Below the pieces are notes generated by a model. That model did no database searches and had not been told where the DNA came from. It worked only from the letters and a program-made list of their open reading frames with translations. A stretch of DNA of 13,855 nucleotides from Chitinophaga pinensis (GTDB lineage: Bacteria; Bacteroidota; Bacteroidia; UKL13-3), in assembly GCA_943323675.2 (NCBI GenBank), contig CALPIR020000045.1, forward strand, positions 1-13,855, given 5' to 3'. The stretch's first letter is position 1. Every line of letters starts with the position of its first letter. The translations under genes and the position numbers were made by a program. Of this stretch, positions 6,530 through 13,849 are shown piece after piece.

Positions 6530-7990
6530 TCAATTGTTTTTTAATGCTGCATTAAAAATGCGTTCATTCTCCTTCACAGATTTTTCCAAATCTACTATTG
6601 GATGCCAATAATCGCGGGTTAATTCAAAATCAACATCAAGCAGTTCATTAGATTGAAGTGCGTAAGGTTGATGCACCCTTACACCGCTAATTTTTGCTAA
6701 ACCGGGTAACCAATAACGCACATAATCACCATTACTATCATACTGAGTAGCCTGTTTAATAATATTAAAGTAGCGAAAACCACGGGCATCATTGCCTATT
6801 CCTGCTGCATAATTCCAATTGCCATAATTACTGTAAACATCATAATCAATCAATTGACTTTGAAACCAGTATGCCCCTAGCTGCCAGTTTATACCTAAGT
6901 TTTTGGTTAAAAAACTTGCTACATTTTGTCGGCCTCTATTGCTCATGTAACCTGTTAAAAGTAACTCTTGCATGTTGGCATCAACCAACGGGAAACCCGT
7001 TTTTCCGATACGCCAAAGTTCAAACAAGTCATGATTTTTTTTCCATTTAACGTTTAAATCTTGGATCCCACCTGGTTTAAACATAGCGTTGCCGTGTTTT
7101 AACATAATAAACCTGAAATAATCACGCCACATCAATTCGAAAATTAACCAATAGGTGCTGTCATTTTTAATCTGGGTATTTTCATAACGGCTTACTTCTT
7201 CGTATATTTTTCGAGGACTTAAACATCCCATAGCTAACCAAGCCGAGAACTTTGTACTGTAATTTGCACCCAACATTTCGTTACGGGTTTCTTTATAATT
7301 TTTCAGTAAATTTTTTGTCCATAAATAATCCTTAAGCCTTTCCAATCCTTCGTTTTCACCACCTTTAAAGTCCAATACGGATCTTTTATCAACTGCAATT
7401 TCTGATAAGCCCAATTGTTCTAAGCAAGGTAATTGAGTGAATGGTATAGGAGTTATAGGGCTTATACTTTGTGGCGCATCAATACAAGCTCTTATGGTTG
7501 ATTCACGCTCAATACTTTTTCTAAAATCAGTAAACAACTCAGGTATACGTTTTACTGGAAAAGGTAAATCTTCTAAGTGAAATAAGGTATGTCCCCAAAA
7601 ACCAGATAAGATAACCTTATGTTTAAACAACATATTTTCCAATTCATCCTCAACATGTCTTTCTTCAGGTGCCACTTCCCTATGGTAGTATATTTCATTA
7701 ATTGATAAATCAACACACAACTGCGGTATGATATCTTCAGGCTTACCAACATAAACAAGTAAATCAGATCCGAGTTGTTGTAATTTATTTTTCAGTTCTG
7801 CAACACAATCTATAATGAATTTGGCCCTTAAACTACCCGTTTTAGGAAATCCTGCGGGCAATAACACATAATCTCGCGGATCAAAGCAATAAACCCCTAA
7901 AACGTTATCTGAAATATTAATCGCCTTACTCAGTGGCTCATGATCATGAATTCTTAGGTCGTTTCTAAACCAAACAAGTGCATTTTGCAT
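6530..7990 (-). CDS. DASH-type cryptochrome/photolyase
   Basis: This 486-residue blue-light flavoprotein binds FAD and probably an antenna pterin. DASH cryptochromes repair cyclobutane pyrimidine dimers, mainly in single-stranded or looped DNA. The N-terminal Rossmann-type photolyase domain starts at NALVWFRNDLRIHDHEPL (3-20). The FAD-binding domain occupies about 220-486 and contains YSTKFSAWLAMGCLSPR (244-260), WRDYFRF (288-294), TGYMSNRGRQNVASF (346-360) and the DASH-type stretch 383-429 (YDVYSNYGNWNYAAGIGND, then GDYVRYWLPGL). That stretch separates it from class I CPD photolyases. I start it at ATG 7990, not the longer in-frame ATG at 8053: family homology begins at MQNALVW, and a near-consensus -7 box (8005-8012) lies in between. 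The gene stands alone on the minus strand, divergent from yheT. Confidence 0.92.
   Translation of the reverse strand: MQNALVWFRNDLRIHDHEPLSKAINISDNVLGVYCFDPRDYVLLPAGFPKTGSLRAKFIIDCVAELKNKLQQLGSDLLVYVGKPEDIIPQLCVDLSINEIYYHREVAPEERHVEDELENMLFKHKVILSGFWGHTLFHLEDLPFPVKRIPELFTDFRKSIERESTIRACIDAPQSISPITPIPFTQLPCLEQLGLSEIAVDKRSVLDFKGGENEGLERLKDYLWTKNLLKNYKETRNEMLGANYSTKFSAWLAMGCLSPRKIYEEVSRYENTQIKNDSTYWLIFELMWRDYFRFIMLKHGNAMFKPGGIQDLNVKWKKNHDLFELWRIGKTGFPLVDANMQELLLTGYMSNRGRQNVASFLTKNLGINWQLGAYWFQSQLIDYDVYSNYGNWNYAAGIGNDARGFRYFNIIKQATQYDSNGDYVRYWLPGLAKISGVRVHQPYALQSNELLDVDFELTRDYWHPIVDLEKSVKENERIFNAALKNN
6538..6558. other. AT-rich inverted repeat between convergent genes
   Basis: TTTTTAATG and CATTAAAAA form a perfect 9-bp inverted repeat around a 3-nt spacer, inside the last codons of the cryptochrome gene and just after the DUF4249 stop. 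It could form a weak bidirectional terminator, but the stem has only one G-C pair and no uridine run follows, so I do not call it a terminator outright. Confidence 0.3.
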
Positions 7991-8004
7991 ATTAATACAA
8001 CCAA

Positions 8005-8012
8005 TAAAAGTA
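8005..8012 (-). promoter_or_regulatory. -7 promoter box for the cryptochrome gene
   Basis: On the minus strand this reads TACTTTTA, seven of eight positions of TAnnTTTG. It lies 14 bases upstream of the ATG at 7990, giving a leader of fewer than 10 bases. It sits downstream of the alternative ATG at 8053, which supports the shorter protein. Confidence 0.4.
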
Positions 8013-8152
8013 AAGTTGGTTTTAGCGAAAAAGAATTTTACAAAGAAAAACATATTGATTACAGTGTATAGAATACAGAACTTGGAGCTAAAACGGTTTA
8101 TATTTATTGTATTAAAGCTTATGTTATCAAATAGTAAATAGTTCAGGATGAT

Positions 8153-8160
8153 TACCTTTG
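8153..8160 (+). promoter_or_regulatory. -7 promoter box for the yheT-arsC-like operon
   Basis: TACCTTTG is an exact match to TAnnTTTG and ends 6 bases before the ATG at 8167. Transcription would therefore start at or very close to the start codon, suggesting a leaderless mRNA. It overlaps an alternative in-frame TTG at 8158, which makes that codon an unlikely start. Confidence 0.6.
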
Positions 8161-8166
8161 CGGGGC

Positions 8167-9111
8167 ATGATTGTAAAAGACTACCCAGAATTAAAAGCGA
8201 ATATTTTATATAGAAATAAACACCTTTCTACCATATTACCTGCATTATTTCGAAAGCATAATACAGCATACACTCGCAAGCGAATAACAACACCAGATAA
8301 TGATTTTTTTTATGTAGATTGTTTGTTACGCAATAACAAAAAATCAGTGGTAATGCTTCACGGACTTGAGGGTAGCAGCGAATCACAATACATAAAAGGA
8401 TTTGCAAATTTATTTAGTGCTAATGGCTACGATGTTCATGCAATTAACTTTAGAAGTTGTGGTGGAGAGATGAATTTGTTACCCTATTCATACCATAGTG
8501 GTTTTACCTCTGACTTGTCTAACTACCTTAAAAGTATTTCAAATAAATACGATTCTGTTTTTTTAATGGGATTTAGTTTAGGAGGTAATGTTTTACTAAA
8601 CTATTTATCAAACAGCAGTGAGGTACCTGTGCAAGTTTCGGCAGCTGCTGCAATATCAGTTCCTATTGATTTGAGAGGTTCGGCAATGGAACTAGACAAT
8701 GGAATAAACAGGATTTACATGCAACGTTTTTTAAATAGCATGTTTAAAAAAATGTTGGTGAAAAATAAACTGTTTCCCAAAGAAGTTGATATTAAAGGAA
8801 TTCACAAGATTAAGAATTTTAAAGATTTTGATGATGTTTATACCGCACCACTAAATGGGTTTAAAGACGCTGAAGAATACTGGAATAAATGCAGTAGTAA
8901 AGGCATGCTAAACACCATTAATACTCCAACTTTACTAATCAATGCTCAAAACGATCCATTTTTAAGTGCCAGCTGTTTCCCTTATGATGAGGTGGTTGAC
9001 CATCCATTTGTGCACGCCATATTTTCGCCTTTAGGAGGCCATGTGGGCTTTATGCTAAATAACAAACAAAGTTGGTTAGAACCTGTTGTTCTTAGTTTTT
9101 TTGAAGATTAA
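8167..9111 (+). CDS. YheT-family alpha/beta hydrolase
   Basis: This 314-residue cytoplasmic protein belongs to the YheT (COG0429, UPF0017) branch of alpha/beta hydrolases. The conserved N-terminal region before the hydrolase core is present (DYPELKANILYRNKHLSTIL). The oxyanion HGLEGSS segment lies at 65-71, NFRSCGGEMN at 94-103 is characteristic of the family, the nucleophile elbow is GFSLGGN with Ser137, the acid is probably Asp263 in NAQNDPF, and the base is His292 in GGHVGFM. The triad is complete, so it should be an active esterase or lipase-like enzyme, but natural substrates for YheT proteins are poorly known. The start is ATG 8167, because the promoter box overlaps the upstream TTG. 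A small ArsC-like gene follows after 25 nt on the same strand and probably shares the transcript. Confidence 0.88.
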   Translation: MIVKDYPELKANILYRNKHLSTILPALFRKHNTAYTRKRITTPDNDFFYVDCLLRNNKKSVVMLHGLEGSSESQYIKGFANLFSANGYDVHAINFRSCGGEMNLLPYSYHSGFTSDLSNYLKSISNKYDSVFLMGFSLGGNVLLNYLSNSSEVPVQVSAAAAISVPIDLRGSAMELDNGINRIYMQRFLNSMFKKMLVKNKLFPKEVDIKGIHKIKNFKDFDDVYTAPLNGFKDAEEYWNKCSSKGMLNTINTPTLLINAQNDPFLSASCFPYDEVVDHPFVHAIFSPLGGHVGFMLNNKQSWLEPVVLSFFED

Positions 9112-9136
9112 ATAAAGCACAAATAACTAATCAGGT

Positions 9137-9481
9137 ATGATTAACATTTACGGCATCAAAAACTGCGATACCATGAAAAAAGCATTTACTTGGCTCGATG
9201 AGCATGGTATCTCTTACACTTTTCACGATTACAAAAAGCTAGGTATAACCACCGACAAATTAACTGCTTGGCTGCAGGATGTTAATGTATCCCAACTGAT
9301 AAACACCAAAGGTACAACGTTTAAAAAAATAACACCCCAACAGCAGGAAAGTATTCACGATAATGCACAAGCTATTGATTTAATGATTAATCAACCATCA
9401 ATGATCAAACGCCCGCTTGTGGAAGTAAACAATAAAATATTACTGGGATTTAAACCAACCGATTGGGAGATGGTTTTCTAG
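9137..9481 (+). CDS. ArsC/Spx/YffB-like thioredoxin-fold protein
   Basis: This 114-residue protein belongs to the ArsC-related thioredoxin-fold family. The start IYGIKNCDTMKKAFTWLDEHG (4-24) closely resembles the YffB branch: one cysteine (Cys10) and no second cysteine at +3, so it lacks the CxxC redox switch of typical Spx. The conserved Arg92 in IKRPLVE is present, followed by LLGFKPTDW near the end. The additional arginines that make classical ArsC an arsenate reductase are not evident, and no arsenic-resistance genes are nearby, so I would not call it arsC. YffB-type proteins are thought to act in glutathione- or thiol-linked reduction, with the physiological substrate unknown. It follows the YheT-like gene by 25 nt and is followed by a strong terminator. 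Confidence 0.87.
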   Translation: MINIYGIKNCDTMKKAFTWLDEHGISYTFHDYKKLGITTDKLTAWLQDVNVSQLINTKGTTFKKITPQQQESIHDNAQAIDLMINQPSMIKRPLVEVNNKILLGFKPTDWEMVF

Positions 9482-9560
9482 TTAGTTGGCAATAATTCTA
9501 TATCCTTTGCACTTTTCGCAATGCAATTAAACAATACGATCTTAAAAATGTAAAGACAAT

Positions 9561-9592
9561 AAAAAGACGCACCAAATTGATGCGTCTTTTTT
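9561..9592. terminator. Bidirectional rho-independent terminator
   Basis: AAAAAGACGCA (9561-9571) and TGCGTCTTTTT (9581-9591) form a perfect 11-bp stem with a 9-nt loop. The GC-containing core is flanked by an A-tract on one side and a T-tract on the other, so it can terminate in both directions. It lies between the ArsC-like gene (ending at 9481) and the end of icmF (9680). Confidence 0.85.
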
Positions 9593-9679
9593 GATTTAAA
9601 AGTTTCGGTAATCATCCACATATAATCTGAAACATATACATCAGATCTAATAGAGAATATTCGACAAGGAATTTATGCT

Positions 9680-12600
9680 TTACATATTTCTTCTATATTG
9701 CCCTCCTACTTCAAATAATGCAGCAGTTATTTGCCCTAACGAACAATACTTAACAGCTTCCATCATTTCGGCAAAGATATTTTGGTTTTTAATGGCCACT
9801 TCTTGCAAACGTTTTAGCATTTCTGCACCTTTTGCTTCATTGCCTTTTTTCAATTCATTCAACATCGTTATTTGATATTCTTTTTCTTCTGTTGTTGAAC
9901 GAATTACTTCTTTAGGTAAAACAGTTGGTGAGCCCTTACTAGACAAGAATGTATTCACCCCGATTATTGGGAATTCGCCAGTATGTTTCAACATCTCGTA
10001 ATACATACTTTCTTCTTGTATCTTATTGCGTTGGTACATGGTTTCCATTGCACCCAATACACCACCACGTTCAGAAATTTTATCAAACTCTAACAACACA
10101 GCTTCTTCAACCAAATTGGTTAAGTCATCAATAATAAATGAGCCCTGTAGCGGATTTTCATTTTTAGCCAAGCCCAATTCACGGTTAATAATTAATTGTA
10201 TGGCCATAGCACGTCTCACCGATTCTTCTGTAGGGGTAGTAATGGCTTCATCATAAGCATTGGTATGTAACGAATTACAGTTATCATAAATAGCATACAA
10301 GGCTTGCAACGTAGTCCGTATGTCGTTAAAATCAATTTCTTGGGCATGTAACGAACGACCCGAAGTTTGTATGTGGTATTTTAGCATTTGGCTACGCTCA
10401 TTACCACCATATTTTAACTTCATGGCTTTAGCCCAAATTCTACGTGCAACACGACCAATTACAGCGTACTCTGGATCAATACCATTAGAGAAGAAGAACG
10501 ATAGATTAGGCGCGAAATCATCAATGTTCATTCCACGGCTTAAGTAATACTCTACAAAAGTAAAGCCATTAGAAAGTGTTAAAGCCAATTGTGTTATTGG
10601 ATTTGCCCCAGCCTCGGCAATGTGGTAACCACTAATAGAAACAGAATAGAAATTACGTACCGCATTATCAATAAAATATTGCTGTACATCTCCCATCACA
10701 CGTAAGGAGAATTCTGTAGAGAAAATACACGTATTTTGTGCTTGGTCTTCTTTTAAAATATCAGCCTGTACCGTTCCACGAACTTGCTTTAAGGTATCAA
10801 CTTTAATTTTATTGTATACCTCAGCAGGTAAAACCATATCACCTGTAACACCCAATAACATTAAACCTAAACCATCGTTACCTTCTGGTAAATCGGCAGC
10901 ATTGTAAGTTGGCCGAGTAGTACCTTTGGCTTTAAAAATAGACTCAATTTTTTGGTCTATTTCTTTTTCTAGTCCGTTTGCTTTAATATAAATTTCACAT
11001 TGTTGGTCTATAGCCGCATTCATGAAAAATGCACAAATAATTGCTGCAGGACCATTAATGGTCATTGACACAGATGTTTTAGGATCAGCTAAATTAAAGC
11101 CCGAATAAAGTTTCTTAGCTGCATCTAAACTCCAAACACTTACACCCGAATTACCAATTTTACCATAAATATCTGGTCGGTGATCAGGGTCGTTTCCATA
11201 TAACGTTACCGAATCGAAAGCGGTACTTAAACGTTTAGCTGGCATACCTTGCGATACGTAATGAAAACGTTTGTTGGTTCGCTCAGGACCACCTTCTCCT
11301 GCAAACATACGTGTTGGATCTTCCCCTTCGCGCTTAAAAGGATAGATACCAGAAGTGTATGGGAAATCTCCTGGAAAGTTTTCTTGCAATGCCCAACGCA
11401 AAACATCACCCCAACCTTTATACTTAGGTACAGAAACTTTAGGTATTTGGCTATGAGATAACGACTCTGTATGTGTTTTAATTTTTAATTCTTTATCACG
11501 AACCTTGTATGCATAATATTCGTTGCGGAACATATCTTTCTTTTGCTCCCAAGTTTCTAATATTATTTTATTACGCGGATCTAAGTTTAGTTCAATCTCT
11601 TTATATGCGGATTTTAATGCATCTATTAAAACACTATCGGGATTTTTAACAGCCGATAACGTATCAACAGACAATTGCATACCGTATAATTTATCGGCAA
11701 TATCAGCCTGTTTATCAACCCACTTATCGTAGCTTCTATTGTTCTCACTAATTTCTGAGAGATAACGCGTGCGTGCTGGGGGAATGATGTAAATTTTCTC
11801 ACTCATTTCCTGTGTGATGGTGAACGAAGAAGACAAATCAGCTCCTGTTTTAAGAGCCACTATATCCATTATAGCTTTGTATAAGCTATTCATGCCCGGA
11901 TCGTTAAACTGACTGGCAATGGTGCCATAAACAGGCATATCATCAGCATTTTTTTCAAATAGCTTATGGTTGCGTTGAAATTGTTTTTTCACATCACGCA
12001 ATGCATCTAACGCACCTTTTTTATCAAATTTATTAATGGCAATAATGTCGGCAAAATCCAACATGTCAATTTTTTCCAACTGTGTGGCGGCACCGTATTC
12101 TGGTGTCATAACATATAGGGCCACATCACTGTGGTCCATAATTTCGGTATCACTTTGTCCAATACCAGAGGTTTCTAAAATTATTAAATCAAAATTAGCA
12201 GCTTTAACAATATCAACGGCTTCTTGAACATGTTTAGATAATGCTAAATTACTTTGGCGGGTAGCCAAAGAGCGCATGTATACACGCGGATTTTTAATAG
12301 CATTCATCCTAATTCGATCACCCAACAAAGCACCCCCTGTTTTCTTTTTTGATGGATCAACCGAAATAATAGCAATGGTTTTCTCATCAAAATCAAGCAA
12401 AAACCTACGCACCAACTCATCAACCAAAGAAGATTTACCCGCACCACCTGTGCCTGTTATTCCTAATACTGGAGATGTTTTTGTATGATTAGTGGTTAGG
12501 TTAATTTGATCTAGGATGGAGCGGAAATTTTCAGGATCATTTTCGGCAGCAGAAATCAAACGAGCTATAGATTTGTAATCTTTTTCAGCTAAGAATTTGG

Positions 12601-13063
12601 CTTCACCATTAAGATTTTTACCTGTAGGAAAATCGCATTTTTCCAACATATCGTTAATCATTCCTTGCAAGCCCATAGCACGCCCATCATCTGGACCATA
12701 AATACGACAAATACCGTAGCCATGCAATTCAATCATTTCTTCGGGTAAAATAGTACCACCACCACCACCAAAAATCTTTATATGTCCACAACCTTTTTCC
12801 TTCAACAAATCATGCATATATTTAAAATATTCCACATGCCCACCTTGGTAGCTGGTCATGGCAATCGCATTAGCATCTTCTTGAATAGCACAATTCACTA
12901 CCTCTTCAGCACTTCTATCGTGGCCAAGGTGTATCACCTCTGCACCACTTGCCTGAATAATCCTACGCATGATATTAATAGCTGCATCATGCCCATCAAA
13001 TAAAGCTGCTGCGGTTACAATTCGTATTTTGTTTTTAGGTTGATATATTGCTACTGTATCCAT
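9680..13063 (-). CDS. icmF: Fused isobutyryl-CoA mutase (B12 domain, G-protein chaperone, mutase)
   Basis: This single 1127-residue polypeptide interconverts isobutyryl-CoA and n-butyryl-CoA using adenosylcobalamin and carries its own GTPase chaperone. Domain order is B12-binding (about 12-145; DGHD at 23-26 with His25 as lower axial ligand, GGGGGTI loop at 99-105), MeaI-like G domain (about 198-420; Walker A GTGGAGKS at 204-211, DPSKKKTGG, ETSGIGQSD, base-specificity NKFD at 344-347), linker, and mutase barrel (about 545-1127; RMFAGEG, RLSTAFDSVTLYG, VSMTINGPAA, QADILKEDQAQNT). Phe587 and Gln776 occupy the places where methylmalonyl-CoA mutase has the substrate Tyr and Arg; this and the fused order identify IcmF. 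I start it at ATG 13063 (MDTVAIYQPKNKIR), because the 22-codon extension back to 13129 crosses a perfect promoter box. The gene stands alone; the terminator at 9561-9592 would end it. Confidence 0.95.
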   Translation of the reverse strand: MDTVAIYQPKNKIRIVTAAALFDGHDAAINIMRRIIQASGAEVIHLGHDRSAEEVVNCAIQEDANAIAMTSYQGGHVEYFKYMHDLLKEKGCGHIKIFGGGGGTILPEEMIELHGYGICRIYGPDDGRAMGLQGMINDMLEKCDFPTGKNLNGEAKFLAEKDYKSIARLISAAENDPENFRSILDQINLTTNHTKTSPVLGITGTGGAGKSSLVDELVRRFLLDFDEKTIAIISVDPSKKKTGGALLGDRIRMNAIKNPRVYMRSLATRQSNLALSKHVQEAVDIVKAANFDLIILETSGIGQSDTEIMDHSDVALYVMTPEYGAATQLEKIDMLDFADIIAINKFDKKGALDALRDVKKQFQRNHKLFEKNADDMPVYGTIASQFNDPGMNSLYKAIMDIVALKTGADLSSSFTITQEMSEKIYIIPPARTRYLSEISENNRSYDKWVDKQADIADKLYGMQLSVDTLSAVKNPDSVLIDALKSAYKEIELNLDPRNKIILETWEQKKDMFRNEYYAYKVRDKELKIKTHTESLSHSQIPKVSVPKYKGWGDVLRWALQENFPGDFPYTSGIYPFKREGEDPTRMFAGEGGPERTNKRFHYVSQGMPAKRLSTAFDSVTLYGNDPDHRPDIYGKIGNSGVSVWSLDAAKKLYSGFNLADPKTSVSMTINGPAAIICAFFMNAAIDQQCEIYIKANGLEKEIDQKIESIFKAKGTTRPTYNAADLPEGNDGLGLMLLGVTGDMVLPAEVYNKIKVDTLKQVRGTVQADILKEDQAQNTCIFSTEFSLRVMGDVQQYFIDNAVRNFYSVSISGYHIAEAGANPITQLALTLSNGFTFVEYYLSRGMNIDDFAPNLSFFFSNGIDPEYAVIGRVARRIWAKAMKLKYGGNERSQMLKYHIQTSGRSLHAQEIDFNDIRTTLQALYAIYDNCNSLHTNAYDEAITTPTEESVRRAMAIQLIINRELGLAKNENPLQGSFIIDDLTNLVEEAVLLEFDKISERGGVLGAMETMYQRNKIQEESMYYEMLKHTGEFPIIGVNTFLSSKGSPTVLPKEVIRSTTEEKEYQITMLNELKKGNEAKGAEMLKRLQEVAIKNQNIFAEMMEAVKYCSLGQITAALFEVGGQYRRNM

Positions 13064-13084
13064 AATTATTATTAGAAAATCGAG

Positions 13085-13092
13085 CAAATTTA
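13085..13092 (-). promoter_or_regulatory. -7 promoter box for icmF
   Basis: On the minus strand this reads TAAATTTG, an exact match to TAnnTTTG. It is 21 bases upstream of the ATG at 13063, giving a leader of roughly 15 bases, and shows that the longer frame starting at 13129 is not the translated one. Confidence 0.6.
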
Positions 13093-13397
13093 TAAGTTTT
13101 ATTGCGATTAACAGCGCTTTTAAAGGCAAAAAACAGAAGCTTTAAAAATAGCGTATAATTCACTAACCAATAATACGTTAGCCCACAAAATAAGCATAAC
13201 TGCTCCTACAATGTTTTTGTGTAGTGGTAAAGGGATGAAATTTTAAGGAAGAAACCTCCTATTTTAACAACAACGTTCCTAGTATTCGGAATCGCTGCTA
13301 ACATTGGGAAGAATCAGCGTGCAGCATGTACCAAAAAATACAAATATTATTATTTTGACGATGTACACTTTACTATAAACCATTGTTAATCATTTTA
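13093..13397. other. Intergenic stretch upstream of icmF, no gene seen
   Basis: I find no frame with coding character, no tRNA-like structure and no clear repeat in this ~300-base AT-rich stretch. Near 13289-13327 a short inverted pair (CGCTG and CAGCG, 17-nt spacer) could form a modest stem-loop. It probably contains the upstream promoter region of icmF and otherwise separates icmF from the repeats to the right. Confidence 0.5.
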
Positions 13398-13490
13398 ACC
13401 GCAGAGGTAAAAGAGGTTTTCGCAGAGAAGATTAGAGTACAATGTCTTCTGCTTCTGAGGTAAAGGAGTTTGCTTCGCAAAGGTTTAGCC
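13398..13490. repeat. 93-base direct repeat, copy 1
   Basis: Every base from 13398 to 13490 recurs at 13763-13855, an offset of 365. It begins ACCGCAGAGG. The unit has internal structure: GAGGTAAA occurs at 13404 and again at 13457, each followed by related purine-rich sequence, as if a ~53-base ancestor had duplicated. It also contains facing AGAAGA and TCTTCT arms that could form an imperfect hairpin. Stretches like this, rich in GCAGAG words, occur as dispersed intergenic repeats in some environmental bacteria; that comparison is from memory. Confidence 0.9.
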
Positions 13491-13623
13491 TGCTCGAGTT
13501 CGCTTTGCATAGGCTGTGGTTGGCGCGGGTATCGAGAGTAAGAGTTCAGCATACATTTATACTAGACTTAAACAGTCCTCTTCTCGATACACCCCGATTT
13601 ATTATCGGGGCACTCGAACAGGC
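13488..13623. repeat. REP/BIME-like palindromic cluster
   Basis: Two nested pairs of inverted arms face each other. The outer pair is GCCTGCTCGAGT (13488-13499) with ACTCGAACAGGC (13612-13623), 11 of 12 bases complementary. The inner pair is GTATCGAGA (13529-13537) with TCTCGATAC (13582-13590), fully complementary. In the right half a 7-bp hairpin (CCCCGAT, loop TTATT, ATCGGGG, 13592-13610) sits between the two arms; the left half has an unrelated centre. The layout resembles two inverted copies of a REP-type element. No transposase or RAYT gene is in the window. Confidence 0.65.
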
Positions 13624-13654
13624 TTATAATTCCCCAATCAATTATTCTTAAAAA

Positions 13655-13849
13655 TTAAAGCTTTGCAGTGCCGAAGGCGTTGCCCTGCGTTCTCTCTATC
13701 TGGTTAACGAATTTGCTCCAATCTTCGCAATACGGTTCAACAACCTCCGCATTTTCTTTTTTACCGCAGAGGTAAAAGAGGTTTTCGCAGAGAAGATTAG
13801 AGTACAATGTCTTCTGCTTCTGAGGTAAAGGAGTTTGCTTCGCAAAGGT
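13655..13849 (-). other. Possible coding remnant next to the repeat
   Basis: The minus strand has a 64-codon open frame between in-frame stops at 13850-13852 and 13655-13657, with no ATG start. The first half lies in the direct repeat and reads like translated repeat DNA (LLCENLFYLCG). The second half, unique in this window, has more protein-like composition (ENAEVVEPYCEDWSKFVNQ, ending GNAFGTAKL) and higher GC than the surroundings. It could be the C-terminal scrap of a gene interrupted by the repeat, or chance. I do not recognise the family. Confidence 0.2.

Noticed and set aside
8158..8166. TTG start for the YheT-like hydrolase
   Set aside because: The TTG is the last part of the TACCTTTG promoter box; the ATG at 8167 is the credible start.
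9137..9481. Arsenate reductase (arsC) label
   Set aside because: There is no arsenic operon nearby and the extra catalytic arginines are not evident; the sequence looks closer to YffB.
9600..9660. ATCTGA/TCAGAT inverted pair downstream of icmF
   Set aside because: The arms are only 6 bases long in AT-rich DNA and are unremarkable next to the strong terminator at 9561-9592.
9680..13063. Methylmalonyl-CoA mutase
   Set aside because: The fused GTPase in the middle and the Phe/Gln substrate positions identify isobutyryl-CoA mutase.
13064..13129. 22-residue N-terminal extension of IcmF
   Set aside because: It is hydrophobic and unlike the family, and a perfect -7 promoter box (13085-13092) falls inside it.
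13442..13651. Plus-strand open frame of 69 codons over the repeat region
   Set aside because: It lies across the direct repeat and the palindromic cluster, has repeat-driven composition and no recognisable motif, so it is most likely spurious.
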